This document shows positions 17,755-26,823 of a stretch of DNA of 64,000 nt, piece after piece. The position numbers and the translations under genes are program-made. This DNA is from Rhizobium nepotum 39/7 (GTDB lineage: Bacteria; Pseudomonadota; Alphaproteobacteria; Rhizobiales; Rhizobiaceae), in the NCBI RefSeq assembly GCF_000949865.1, contig NZ_JWJH01000011.1, positions 85,990 through 149,989 of the forward strand, written 5' to 3'. Below the pieces are notes generated by a model. It was not told the DNA's origin and searched no databases. It worked only from the letters and a program-made list of their open reading frames with translations. Each line of letters begins with the position of its first letter. Position 1 is the first letter of the stretch.

Positions 17755-17787
17755 AAAGGTCCGGCTTGCTAGGCTTCGGAACGGACC

Positions 17788-18321
17788 TTATTTCTTGGCG
17801 GCGGCGGGTTTCGGCGTGGTCGCCGCCTTCTCGGTAAGCTTCGCCAGTTCGGCCTGCGCCGTGGTCAGCTTGCCGTCCGCGTCGGTTCTGGCCTGCTTCT
17901 CGGCCGCCAGCTCGGTTTCGAAACCCGCAACCTTCTGGCGTTCGGCCGTCAGCTCTTTTCTGCTGTCATAGAGATCAGAAAGCGCCTTTTCCCACGCGGA
18001 CTTGTGTTCTTCCGTCTCTTTCGTCAGGTCGAAGAGCTTATTTTCGAGCGTGGCAACTTCGAGCAGGTTTTCTGCCTTCATCACCTCGATCCGACCTGCG
18101 GCGGCATCTTCGACAGCCTGCTGGAAATCGCTTTCCAATGCCGTGTCCGACATGTCGAGCGCCCGCGAAAGCTGCTCGGCAAGCGCCGGATCGAGAACGC
18201 CGGAGGCGGCGAGCTGAAGTGCCAGCGTCGAAGAGACGCTGACGGTTTTCCCTGCCGGTTCACGAATACCGTTGACCTTGGCAGGGCCGGTCAGGGTAAC
18301 GTCGATTTTCGTATCGTTCAT
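17788..18321 (-). CDS. Coiled-coil head-associated protein, unassigned
   Basis: The 177-residue product has a beta-like N-terminal 35 residues (KIDVTLTGPAKVNGIREPAGKTVSVS). A long Glu/Lys/Ala coiled coil follows (about 60-165), then an Ala/Pro/Lys tail (TTPKPAAAKK). It lies directly after the major capsid gene, the position of Mu gp35. A role in the head or at the head-tail boundary is likely; no catalytic motif is visible. Confidence 0.6.
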   Translation of the reverse strand: MNDTKIDVTLTGPAKVNGIREPAGKTVSVSSTLALQLAASGVLDPALAEQLSRALDMSDTALESDFQQAVEDAAAGRIEVMKAENLLEVATLENKLFDLTKETEEHKSAWEKALSDLYDSRKELTAERQKVAGFETELAAEKQARTDADGKLTTAQAELAKLTEKAATTPKPAAAKK

Positions 18322-18333
18322 CGGATCACCCTT

Positions 18334-19284
18334 TTATGCCGGCGGTGCGCCAGCGTCCTTGAAGAGGAAGCCGCCTTCAGCCCCGACGAGGATCGGGCGG
18401 CGCTCGACCTTGACCGGGTAAATCCACGAGTCGGTGGTGTTCTCGAAGTACGGCTGGTTCACCTGCGGATAACCACGAAGCTCGTAGGTGTAGGCGTAGG
18501 ACGGCACTTGGAAATTGTCGCCCGCCTCCGGCACGTAGGCCAGAATGGCGTCATCGCCCCAGACATCGTTCGCCAGCGCGTTGTCGTCGGAGGTTTCCGG
18601 CAGATAGATCGCCGCACCGACAACGACTTTCTTGACCTCGAAGTAGGCAGCCAGCATGTCGAGGCTGATGCTGTCTTTCGACGTATATTTGAACTGCTCT
18701 TTGATCTTCGGATGGTTGGAAAGAGCATTCTTTGCGGTGGGGCCGAGAACGAGCGTATTGGGATAGCGCCCGATAGACTGGCGGATGACTTCCTTGGCTG
18801 CGTCGAAATCCGCCTTGGGATTGCTGTCGTCGCTTTTCCAGCGATCCGTTCCCGTCAGCGCGAGCTTATGGTTGTTGTCATAGTTCGCCGTGTTGCGGGC
18901 CAGACCTGATGCCTCAATCTCAAGGTTGAGATCGACGGCATCCAGCGACATGTTGATGGCACCCGCAGCCAGATCGATACCCGGAACGCTTTCGGCTTCT
19001 TCCTGATGTTCGACCGGCACGACGCCTTCAAGCGCGTCCTGGGCGAGTGAAACAGGGTCGGACGCGTAGCCGTACTGGATGCGCTTTTTGTTGGCGCCGG
19101 GAGCGCGGCGGGTATTGAGAGCGCGGAAGGCTTCCTTGCCGAACTTGATGACGCGCATCGAACGGTTCGGGATCGTAACGCGGGGAAACAGCTCCTGTGA
19201 AATGAAGGTGCTGTTGCGGTAGCCGCGAGCATGGGTGGAAAGGATCGGATCGACGACAGCCGCCGTTTTATTGTTCAAGCTCAT
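18334..19284 (-). CDS. Major capsid protein
   Basis: The 316-residue protein (start MSLNNKTAAVVDPILSTHARGY) lies after the protease/scaffold and DUF2190 genes, the conserved position of the major head subunit. It contains FISQELFPRVTIPNRSMRVIKFGKE and RYPNTLVLGPTAKNAL, seen in HK97-fold capsids of Mu-like siphophages. No separate scaffold gene is present, which fits scaffold being made from the I-like gene. Family match judged by motif and position. Confidence 0.8.
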   Translation of the reverse strand: MSLNNKTAAVVDPILSTHARGYRNSTFISQELFPRVTIPNRSMRVIKFGKEAFRALNTRRAPGANKKRIQYGYASDPVSLAQDALEGVVPVEHQEEAESVPGIDLAAGAINMSLDAVDLNLEIEASGLARNTANYDNNHKLALTGTDRWKSDDSNPKADFDAAKEVIRQSIGRYPNTLVLGPTAKNALSNHPKIKEQFKYTSKDSISLDMLAAYFEVKKVVVGAAIYLPETSDDNALANDVWGDDAILAYVPEAGDNFQVPSYAYTYELRGYPQVNQPYFENTTDSWIYPVKVERRPILVGAEGGFLFKDAGAPPA

Positions 19285-19296
19285 GAAAAGCGGTCC

Positions 19297-19635
19297 TTAT
19301 CGAACGAGGATGGAAACGAATTCGTTGTCGGCGGCGGCCGTGAGTGCCTCCGAAAAGACGTTGACGGCGTCGGGCGGAGCCACCTTCACACCACCGGCCG
19401 CAGCGGAAATCAGCTTCGCGCCCTTCGTGATGACACCACGGGCACGAACGCGGGCGACACCGATGGCGAGAACGGACACGTCCATGCCGATCTCAGTCGC
19501 CGGGTTTTTGGCAACGCCCTTCACCGGCTGATCGTCGGTCGTGATCTTGGCGTCGTTGAAGTCCACCAGATCGAACGCGTCGAAAGTGGTGGTCGCTGTT
19601 GCCGTCAGCGACAGAACGTCTTGGAAAAACTGCAT
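19297..19635 (-). CDS. DUF2190-like head decoration protein
   Basis: The 112-residue protein is rich in Ala/Val/Thr and contains DDQPVKGVAKNPATEIGMDVSVLAIGVARVRARGVITKGAKLISAAAGGV, the usual beta-tulip/DUF2190 pattern (substance that cements or decorates capsids). It sits between protease and capsid genes. Spacing to both neighbours is 12-18 bp. Confidence 0.7.
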   Translation of the reverse strand: MQFFQDVLSLTATATTTFDAFDLVDFNDAKITTDDQPVKGVAKNPATEIGMDVSVLAIGVARVRARGVITKGAKLISAAAGGVKVAPPDAVNVFSEALTAAADNEFVSILVR

Positions 19636-19653
19636 GTGCGGAAACCCTTCAGG

Positions 19654-20769
19654 TCAGGAAACAGCCTTCACGGCATCGAGATACGCCGTGCCGGGGTGAG
19701 ATTTCTGGTAGGCTTTCGCCTTGTTGTGGGTGTCGAGCTGGTCACGGTCCACGGCCTGACCATCCGCCGCGAACGACGCGTCACCTTCACTGCCGAGAGC
19801 GGGCAGATCGTCAGCGCCGAACGAAACGACCTTCGGCTGAGCGGTCAGAACATCACGGATCGCCTGAAGGACCGGAACGTCCGTTTCGCCTTCAGAGAAG
19901 GAAACGGGAGTGTCAGCGCCGGACAGCGCGTTGAGGATTGAAACGACCTTGTCTTTCGATACCGGCAACAGCTTGCCGCCTGTCACCAGCGTTTCCGCAA
20001 AGGCAACGTTGTCGGCGTTGGCGATTTCCCGTTCGCGCTTCTTCAGATTTTCGGCACGGGTATTGAGTTCAGCTTCGCGAGCCGCGAAAGCCGGATCGGA
20101 ATGTGTCACGGGCGGTTCCTTGGGTTTGGGTGTGGTCGGGATGGAAAAGGATGGCTGGCGAACCGGCTTCTCGATCTCCATCGCCTGAAGCCATTCGATG
20201 CTGTAGGAAGGCAAAGCCTTATCGGCGGCCTCCATTCCGAATTTCTCGATGAAGAAATCACGCAGGCTGCGCAGCAAAGATGCAGTTTCCTCGAAACCGC
20301 GTTCGCCAAAATCAGCCGTCACCTCGACCGTGTCGCTGGCGTCGGAGAACTGGACGTTCTTCAACCCGGACACGGAAGGGGCAGCACCGCCAAGAAAACC
20401 GACGTGCTTTGGATACCATGTGCCCGGAACCGGGTTCGCTGCACCGTCAGGGCGGTGGAACGACAACGACACCTTTTTGTAGGTGCCGTTTTTGACAGCG
20501 TGGGCAAAGGCCGGGGCGATCTCACCGACATTCGCATAAAGGCGGTCGGCAGTGGCGTCATACTCGAAACTCTGCGCCCAGCCGAATGCGGGGGCGTCTG
20601 TCTTCGGATGACCGACGACGACCGGCGCAGGGGCCGTGGCGTAATCGTAAGCGTCAGCCATTGCCTTCAGATCGGCTGCGGAAAAGGAAAGCTGCTGGCC
20701 ATTCATCGGAATGAATGTGCCGCTGCGAAAAACCTCGATACGGGCGGTAATGGGCTTGGCGTCTGCCAT
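19654..20769 (-). CDS. Mu I-like head maturation protease and scaffold
   Basis: The 371-residue protein begins MADAKPITARIEVFRSGTFIPMNGQQLSF and contains APVVVGHPKTDAPAFGWAQSF, the signature of the phage I protease family. SLSFHRPDGAANPVPGTWYPKHVGFLGG follows. The C-terminal half (from about 215) is charged and probably supplies the scaffold, as in Mu where an internal start makes the scaffold alone. The start has GGAAGG 7-8 bp upstream. It heads the capsid operon behind a 280-bp regulatory gap. Confidence 0.85.
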   Translation of the reverse strand: MADAKPITARIEVFRSGTFIPMNGQQLSFSAADLKAMADAYDYATAPAPVVVGHPKTDAPAFGWAQSFEYDATADRLYANVGEIAPAFAHAVKNGTYKKVSLSFHRPDGAANPVPGTWYPKHVGFLGGAAPSVSGLKNVQFSDASDTVEVTADFGERGFEETASLLRSLRDFFIEKFGMEAADKALPSYSIEWLQAMEIEKPVRQPSFSIPTTPKPKEPPVTHSDPAFAAREAELNTRAENLKKREREIANADNVAFAETLVTGGKLLPVSKDKVVSILNALSGADTPVSFSEGETDVPVLQAIRDVLTAQPKVVSFGADDLPALGSEGDASFAADGQAVDRDQLDTHNKAKAYQKSHPGTAYLDAVKAVS

Positions 20770-21049
20770 GTGAACCTTCCAGTGCGATAACTGAAAGGCA
20801 CAATGCGCTGTTGGGCGCGATGATTAGAAAGGCAGTTAGTTCCGTCCCGACGACAGGGAGCGGCAAAATCCAAAATGCGCTATCTTGCGCCACCATTCAA
20901 GGTGGATACACATCCGTAAGGCGACACATGGACCGGGATGCGGTCATATTCGATTTCTAACGCGCCTCTAACGCTAGGCAAAGTCAAAATCGGTATATCC
21001 GCCGCCCAATGGTCCGCGAAACGCCTCAGCGGGCGTTTTTGTCAGACCC
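20770..21049 (-). promoter_or_regulatory. Intergenic control region before the protease/capsid operon
   Basis: This 280-bp gap is the largest inside the structural block and corresponds to the place of Mu's late promoter PI. It holds two tandem CGTTAGA cores on the - strand, exactly 11 bp apart (cores 20956-20962 and 20967-20973). A CGGAACT sequence (- strand, near 20840) also occurs upstream of the lysis operon. A weak 6-bp stem (AACGCC/GGCGTT, 21020-21037) lies near the end of the G-like gene. A promoter is inferred from layout; no clear -35/-10 pair is claimed. Confidence 0.5.
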
Positions 21050-21514
21050 TCATTCCGACGACAACCACTCTTCTGCCATCCGTCCGATTTCGCGCTCGTC
21101 ATCGTTTGAGACGCCAACTTGCGGCCGAGCCGGGACGGTCACTTTATGATTGCGTCCGGCCTGCCCGCCGAAATGCAAGAGTGCAGCCTGTATCTTGGAC
21201 GTGCCGATCCGCACGTCTTCGTCACTTGCGACGTAATTGTACGAACCCCGCAACGCGCCGGTGACGCGCAGGATCGTCAAAGGGCTGTTTCCGTATTTGC
21301 GCTGGCGCAGCTCGCGCGTCACTTGCGATAGGGCGCGCCATCGCTGCCCATCCGGGCCGCGCTCATTGTCGAAGTTGTCACCGACAGAATTCAGCAGCAG
21401 TTCGCCCACGTTTTTGTAGAAGCCACGCGGGTTGTCCATGCGTTCGACAAGCTCAACTAGCCGCAGCCGCGCCGCCTCGTCATCCAACGTTACCTGAAAA
21501 CTGACACCGCTCAT
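21050..21514 (-). CDS. Virion morphogenesis protein (Mu G/gp31-like)
   Basis: The 154-residue product contains LVELVERMDNPRGFYKNVGELLLNSVGDNFDNERGPDG.RWRALS and RILRVTGALRGSYNY-type segments, typical of the phage virion morphogenesis family that includes Mu G. It follows the portal/MuF fusion by 12 bp. In Mu this protein aids tail attachment or head completion. Assignment is confident from motif and position. Confidence 0.85.
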   Translation of the reverse strand: MSGVSFQVTLDDEAARLRLVELVERMDNPRGFYKNVGELLLNSVGDNFDNERGPDGQRWRALSQVTRELRQRKYGNSPLTILRVTGALRGSYNYVASDEDVRIGTSKIQAALLHFGGQAGRNHKVTVPARPQVGVSNDDEREIGRMAEEWLSSE

Positions 21515-21526
21515 CTGCCGCCCCGC

Positions 21527-24439
21527 CTATTTCTTGGACCGTTGGAAAACCAGCTTGCCGTTGCGTCTCATGTCCAGTGCGCCCATCTGGTCCCGACCGC
21601 GAGCAACAACAGCACTCCAAAAGCGCTCGCCCATTTCGACTGCAATCATAAGACCCGACTTGAGGTCAGCACGCACGTATCGCCGATTCGCAACCAGCTC
21701 GTCTGGCGCATCACCGCTCTTGTCATGCCTGCGGGCAACGCCGATCCAGATTTCGTCGGGGTCCATCATCGCTTCAGCCAGCAACGGTGCAAGGGTCGCG
21801 TGATCGCCAGTCAGGATGTCGTCACCACCACGGAAAAGCTGATCGGAGATCGGGAGCTTGTGACCGGCTTTGTCCTCAAACAAAACCGCCTGATCGAGAT
21901 CGGCACCAAACGGCGTTAGGAATGAGCGGATATTTTCCTCACCCGAGACGCCGTCGCGCAGCGGCTTTGCCTTGAAGGGTTTCGAGCGCTTCAGTAGAGA
22001 CTCGACAGATTCGGCAACGTCGATCTCGACAGGCTGAAGCGGGTTTTCCAGAGTCACGCCGCCTTCGTTCATCAAAGCGGAAGGCACCAATCCACGTTCC
22101 CAGAGATCGCCGGGCATGTAATCCCAACCGTAACCGATACCCTGCGGCTGCTCGATCAGCTTGCCGGAAACGGGATCGATCAGCGGCACGGCCAGATCGC
22201 CGGGAGCCGTATCGGGCCCATCCTTGCCCCGGCGCTTCAGATCAGCAAGCGACAGGGACCGGACGCCGCAGGAACACAGCCAGTCGTTCGGCGGAAAATG
22301 AGTATCCCACCATGGATCGTCATGCCGCAGAACGAGGCCGTGCCAAGCCTGATGGAACGGACGCGGTATTTTCGGCTGTCGGGTTTCGCCGTGGCGATAC
22401 TCCATATATGGCCGGAGCTGCACCACATCAGGATCGCGCATCTGCTTCAGGCGACCGGCCATATAGGCAGTGCGCATATTGGTTTCGAAAATGACGCGGG
22501 TGCGCCATCCGCGTTCGCCCTTGTACTGCCAGCCGTATCGCTGAACGATCCTGTCAAAATCCTTGCGGAACTGTTCAAGGCCGGTGCCCTCTTCCATCGC
22601 CCTGGCTATGGCGTTCTGGAAGTCGGTCAGCATGTCGGTATCGGTCGCACCGGCAATGACGAAGGCGCGGTCATGGACGCCGCGAAGGGCATCGGTCCAC
22701 GCTTTCGTGGGCTTTACGCGCTTCTGCCGGAAAAAGTCGATCTGTTCGCGGAAGGGCTGGTTGATGACATCGGCGTCTGCGAAATCATCTTCCATCTCGC
22801 CATCGAGAAAGGCGGCTTCGCGTCCCTGCAATGCCGCCAGTTCGAGACCGTCACCGATCTGTGTTGCCAGCGCTGAAGGAGACCAGACGGCGGCAAGCGA
22901 CAGAACTGCCTTCTGCGCCGATGCGAAATCGGGAACATCCAGCGCCTTGCGGATCGCGTCGAGGCGGCGATTGAAATGCCGTTCAACCGCCTCTTCAAGC
23001 TGGTCGGATAGCGTTTCTATCCGGCCGTTTTCTTCAGCAAAACTGGCGTCGTGGTCATGCTGCTGGAGTTTTTTTTTAGGTGCGGCGGCAAACAATGCCG
23101 CAAACATCGAATTTTCTTCGGCCAGCTTGCGCAGGTCGCGACCGCGCTTGCCTCCTTCCATGAAGGCGAAACGGGCTTCCACAAGCCTGTCGATAGCCGT
23201 GTTCGACAGATGGTCCGTCAAGCCGAAAGAGGTGATGTATTCGCGGGCGAATTCATCGTCATCAATCTGCCCGGCCGTCGCCAGTACGGCCATGAGCGCA
23301 TCGTTGATGGCGGTTGCCGCCTCTGCCTTCGCTTTGCCGACTTCTGCAGCGTCTTTTTCGTTCTTGGCGCGCACTCGCCAGATATGGGGAATACCAGCGC
23401 CGGGGAAGTTATATTCGACAAGCCATGCCAGCAGCGTTTCTCGAAGCGTTCCCGACAGAAGGTCGGCATCGCTATCGACCAGCAATTCCAGCATTTCGGC
23501 GTGGGTTTCGGAAGCCGCACGCGAACCGCTGTTGCCGATGTCGGTTGTCAGCGTTTCGCCGGTAACGCAGATCGAAATCTGCTTGTCCCAATATTGCAGG
23601 AATTCCTGATAGGAAACGGAGCCGCTGCGAGCAGCCTCCAGAAACTTGATATCGGTGCCGATCGGGGCGGTGAGCGCCGAGCTGCTGCGCAACTGCCGCA
23701 AGGTGTTCATCAGCTTGGCTTGCTCTTCCGGCAGGGTGCCGTAGGGCGTGAAGCCGATGACAGTCGGGCTGGCAAACTTTTCGAGGAAGTGCAGCCAGAA
23801 GGTAATGCCCTCACGCTTGAACAGCACCGGCCAGAACAGTCGCGAACCAAGGCCAAGGCCGTAAGGGTTGTTTCCTTTAACGCCAAAACGGTGGACGATG
23901 AATTTTCGCTCCGGCAGTTCCATGCCATCACGCATGTTCGTCCACGTCAGAAGGCGTGGACGCCAATCCTCACCGAACGAAAAGCGGCGCTGATCGTGGG
24001 TAACGATCTTTTCCGGCACGATCCGATTACCCTTGCGCATCCAGATGATTTCCGAAACCGCAAAGCCTTTCAGCGTTGCATCCAGCAAATCTTCGCAGAC
24101 GCGGTCAAACGGCAGATCGTTGATAACCTCGCGGCAGAAATCGGCAGCAGCGATATCGAGCGGCGTTTCCGAACACGCCTTCAGTTCCCAATTGCGGGCC
24201 ACCAGCACTTTCTTGCGCTTGGCAAGCATGGCGCTGGCATGGGTATCGCGCTCGATCTCATCATAAATCTTGAGACCCTTGCCACCGCCACGCTGGAGCA
24301 GCGTATCGTCCTGATGCTGGAGCGCGCCGCTGTAGAACGGAATGGTGATATCGTTTCTGGCATCGGCAATCAGGCTGGTGGCATTGGCAGGCAGGTTCTT
24401 GCGCGGTTGCTCGGTGGCAGCTTTGGTCGTGGATTTCAT
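21527..24439 (-). CDS. Portal (gp29/DUF935) - MuF (gp30) - PBECR2-type nuclease fusion
   Basis: One 970-residue frame covers what is normally two genes. Residues ~1-480 are the DUF935 portal (NDITIPFYSGALQHQDDTLL; DEIERDTHASAMLAKRK). Residues ~550-750 are the MuF minor head domain (RTRVIFETNMRTAYMAGRL; HFPPNDWLCSCGVRSL). Residues ~835-965 resemble a PBECR2 (barnase/EndoU/ColicinE5/RelE-like) domain (LPISDQLFRGGDDIL; DPDEIWIGVARRHD; RRYVRADLKSGL). The frame runs unbroken across both junctions. The start overlaps the terminase stop by ATGA. Such C-terminal nuclease domains on MuF proteins may be delivered into the recipient cell; here that is inference. Confidence 0.85.
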   Translation of the reverse strand: MKSTTKAATEQPRKNLPANATSLIADARNDITIPFYSGALQHQDDTLLQRGGGKGLKIYDEIERDTHASAMLAKRKKVLVARNWELKACSETPLDIAAADFCREVINDLPFDRVCEDLLDATLKGFAVSEIIWMRKGNRIVPEKIVTHDQRRFSFGEDWRPRLLTWTNMRDGMELPERKFIVHRFGVKGNNPYGLGLGSRLFWPVLFKREGITFWLHFLEKFASPTVIGFTPYGTLPEEQAKLMNTLRQLRSSSALTAPIGTDIKFLEAARSGSVSYQEFLQYWDKQISICVTGETLTTDIGNSGSRAASETHAEMLELLVDSDADLLSGTLRETLLAWLVEYNFPGAGIPHIWRVRAKNEKDAAEVGKAKAEAATAINDALMAVLATAGQIDDDEFAREYITSFGLTDHLSNTAIDRLVEARFAFMEGGKRGRDLRKLAEENSMFAALFAAAPKKKLQQHDHDASFAEENGRIETLSDQLEEAVERHFNRRLDAIRKALDVPDFASAQKAVLSLAAVWSPSALATQIGDGLELAALQGREAAFLDGEMEDDFADADVINQPFREQIDFFRQKRVKPTKAWTDALRGVHDRAFVIAGATDTDMLTDFQNAIARAMEEGTGLEQFRKDFDRIVQRYGWQYKGERGWRTRVIFETNMRTAYMAGRLKQMRDPDVVQLRPYMEYRHGETRQPKIPRPFHQAWHGLVLRHDDPWWDTHFPPNDWLCSCGVRSLSLADLKRRGKDGPDTAPGDLAVPLIDPVSGKLIEQPQGIGYGWDYMPGDLWERGLVPSALMNEGGVTLENPLQPVEIDVAESVESLLKRSKPFKAKPLRDGVSGEENIRSFLTPFGADLDQAVLFEDKAGHKLPISDQLFRGGDDILTGDHATLAPLLAEAMMDPDEIWIGVARRHDKSGDAPDELVANRRYVRADLKSGLMIAVEMGERFWSAVVARGRDQMGALDMRRNGKLVFQRSKK

Positions 24440-26094
24440 AGTCGGTAGTCCCCATAGCCATCGGAGCGGGTGTCATTGGTGGATGATTGGATGCCAAGCC
24501 CACCGGCTGCACCAACGCCGCCGGCATAATGCAAGGTGTTCTGCCAGAGCATGTCGAGACAGTCGGGGCCGTCATCGTGGGCGGCGTTCGGCCACTGCTG
24601 GAGCTGGTCGATCAAGGTCTGTTGCGTGCTGTTGAGGCGGATCAAACCGGCAGCAACGGGCGGCTGAAGGCGCTCGATGCGCAAGTCTTTGTCGGAGGTA
24701 GGATTGATCGGTACGGCAGAAATGCCAACACCCTGCTTGGCTGCGGTCGCCATGAGGGTTGTGCGCAAAAACTCCTGAAACTGGATCGCTTCGACAAACC
24801 ACAACATGCAGTGATATTGCCGCTGCATCTCGATCACGTCAGCGATGATGATATCCGGCAGGCGACGACGGATCGATGCTTCCAACACGTCCATTGTGCC
24901 ATGCAAGCGATTGAACCCACCCACGAGGATCGCGCTCGGATCGCGGCCCTTGCTTTTCTTTCCGAGCGATGGATCGACAGCGCCGAAATGGACGAGGTCG
25001 GGCAACCGCTGCACCCAGAATGTCAAATCCTTGAACGGGCTGGCCTCGTTGATAGGCTTGTTCTGATACTCGGTCGCGAAGCTGTCATGGTCGGATGCGC
25101 GCTCCAGCATAAGCTTGATAAGCGGCTGCACGGCAGGCCAGTTGACGACAGCGCCCGCGTCCATGGCGGACTTGTTCTCGCCATAGAACGCAACGGCGGC
25201 TTCCTCGCCGTCATTCTGATAGACTTCTTCGAACCTGTCCCAAAGGTCCATCCGGTCGGGAAAGCGAATGACAGCCTGAAACTCGGCAACCCGCCACATG
25301 GGCGTTTTCGCAGCCCGAACAAGGACGGCATCATAATGCAGGACGGTGCCAACCCATACCACGTCCATGGAACCGTCAGGCGGTCCAACCTTCAGGGCGG
25401 CGCGGTTGATCCACGTTTCCAGCTTCTTGCGCTGCTCTGGCGAACGCACGGCCTCGTCATTTTCCAGATCATCAAAGAACATCAGATCAGGACGATAAGG
25501 ACCATGGCGACGGCCACGGATTTTCTTGGCAGCGCCCAGACCTTCGACGCGGATATTATTGGCGGTGACGATCTCGCCTTCGCGCCAGACGCGGCCTTGG
25601 CCGGTGGCTTCGGGGAAATCGTTAGAAAGACGCGGGTTTTCGGTCAGCTCCGATTTGATCGCCTCGACCAGCAACACGGCCTGCTCGTAAACGTCACAAA
25701 CCTCCAGAATGTAACGCTTGTAACCAAGGCAAATGCAGTAGAGCGCCATGCCGAGCGACAGGTGCGTGGATTTCGAGGATCCGCGTGGCGCTATGAACAG
25801 GTCTCTAACGCCCTTGTCGCTGGCGATGATTTCCGGGACACGCGCAAAGATCGCATGATGAAAAAGGCTGTGTTCGCCTTTCACGTAGTGAGGCAGATAG
25901 GTTTCCAAGAAATACTGAAAGCCGGTTTCCGGGTCTTTCACCTTCGCCAGACGTTCGGCCTTGGCCTTCGGATCGGCAGAGAATGCCGTAACCGAAAGCT
26001 CGACCCATCTGGCGAGATCATCCGCCAGCTTGGCAAGGTTATCCTTGAAATCCTTGCCGCTGACTCTGCCCTTCAGTACCGGTCTTCTGATCAT
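24436..26094 (-). CDS. Terminase large subunit (Mu gp28-like)
   Basis: The 552-residue packaging motor has a Mu gp28-type Walker A variant APRGSSKST (residues ~102-110) and Walker B PDLMFFDDLEND (about 210). A C-terminal RNase H-like nuclease region follows (FGAVDPSLGKKSKGRDPSAILVGG near 375, with further Asp residues toward the end). It cuts and translocates phage-host DNA into heads. It overlaps the small subunit by 4 bp (ATGA) and the portal gene by 4 bp. CGTTAGA motifs occur at 25620 (exact 9-mer) and 25804 (reverse). Confidence 0.9.
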   Translation of the reverse strand: MIRRPVLKGRVSGKDFKDNLAKLADDLARWVELSVTAFSADPKAKAERLAKVKDPETGFQYFLETYLPHYVKGEHSLFHHAIFARVPEIIASDKGVRDLFIAPRGSSKSTHLSLGMALYCICLGYKRYILEVCDVYEQAVLLVEAIKSELTENPRLSNDFPEATGQGRVWREGEIVTANNIRVEGLGAAKKIRGRRHGPYRPDLMFFDDLENDEAVRSPEQRKKLETWINRAALKVGPPDGSMDVVWVGTVLHYDAVLVRAAKTPMWRVAEFQAVIRFPDRMDLWDRFEEVYQNDGEEAAVAFYGENKSAMDAGAVVNWPAVQPLIKLMLERASDHDSFATEYQNKPINEASPFKDLTFWVQRLPDLVHFGAVDPSLGKKSKGRDPSAILVGGFNRLHGTMDVLEASIRRRLPDIIIADVIEMQRQYHCMLWFVEAIQFQEFLRTTLMATAAKQGVGISAVPINPTSDKDLRIERLQPPVAAGLIRLNSTQQTLIDQLQQWPNAAHDDGPDCLDMLWQNTLHYAGGVGAAGGLGIQSSTNDTRSDGYGDYRL

Positions 26095-26591
26095 GATGCG
26101 TAACGGCGCGCGAGACTTGCACCGAATGGTTCGATGATTTCGAGGATCGCGGCCACATGCTGCGGGAAATTCTCGCGGACGAATTCCACGAGGTACTGCA
26201 TCACGTCCTGGGCAACGCCCAATTCCGAAATCTTCGGCGCGAGCTTTCCGGCGCTGGTGGTCATCTTGGTCATGGCATCCGCCAGCGCGACCAGACTTTT
26301 CACCTTCTGATCAAGTCGCAAATCGCCGTTCTTGATTTCCTCAAGCACCGACTGCGCCATAATCATGAAATCTTCGATCACCGTGGAAACAACGGTTTCG
26401 ATGCCTTCACCCGCAATAATGGAGGCTGTGCGGGCAACGTCCCAATCGTCGCCGGCTTCCTTGGCGACCTTCTTCCAGCGCCCGAACGTGGCCTGACTGA
26501 TGTTCAGCGTCATGGAGATCGTGGCACCGGTCATACGGCGATAGACGTAATCGGCGCGCGCCTTGCGGCGCTTATCCTGTTCACTGGACAT
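26091..26591 (-). CDS. Terminase small subunit (DUF1804, Mu gp27-like)
   Basis: The 166-residue protein begins MSSEQDKRRKARADYVYRRMTGATISMTLNISQATFGRWKKVAKEAGDDWD, a DNA-binding helix-turn-helix in the DUF1804 family. A helical segment follows (IETVVSTVIEDFMIMAQSVLEEIKNG). In Mu-like phages this protein recognises packaging sites near the left end. The start overlaps the preceding XhlA-like gene by 11 bp. Confidence 0.85.
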   Translation of the reverse strand: MSSEQDKRRKARADYVYRRMTGATISMTLNISQATFGRWKKVAKEAGDDWDVARTASIIAGEGIETVVSTVIEDFMIMAQSVLEEIKNGDLRLDQKVKSLVALADAMTKMTTSAGKLAPKISELGVAQDVMQYLVEFVRENFPQHVAAILEIIEPFGASLARRYAS

Positions 26592-26823
26592 TGAAGCCCC
26601 CCTTCACAAGAAATGTCATGATGGCGAGGATGATGCCGCCGATGATGAGGCGAATGATCCAGCTCGTATTGTTGTCGATCTTGCCAAGCGATTTCTGGAT
26701 GCTGTTCATGCGCTCGTCGGTGACGGCGCTATGCTTCTCCAAATCGTTGACGCGCTTTTCCACCACGTCGAGCCTGTCATGGGCCTTTTCGGTGCGCGCA
26801 CTTTGCAGATTGAGTTCCGTCAC
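26581..26823 (-). CDS. XhlA-like holin accessory protein
   Basis: The 80-residue protein starts at a GTG at 26823 (GTGA overlap with the o-spanin stop, AGGGGA upstream). Heptad-like sequence RLDVVEKRVNDLEKHSAVTDERMNSIQKSLGKID is followed by one membrane segment IIRLIIGGIILAIMTFLV and a short polar tail. That architecture is typical of XhlA-type proteins, which cooperate with holins in lysis. A longer in-frame upstream extension runs through the spanin gene and lacks a Shine-Dalgarno. Confidence 0.7.
   Translation of the reverse strand: MTELNLQSARTEKAHDRLDVVEKRVNDLEKHSAVTDERMNSIQKSLGKIDNNTSWIIRLIIGGIILAIMTFLVKGGFNVQ

Noticed and set aside
23051..26103. Two long + strand frames opposite portal and terminase genes
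   Set aside because: They are mirror frames of genes with clear portal and terminase motifs and have no family signature.
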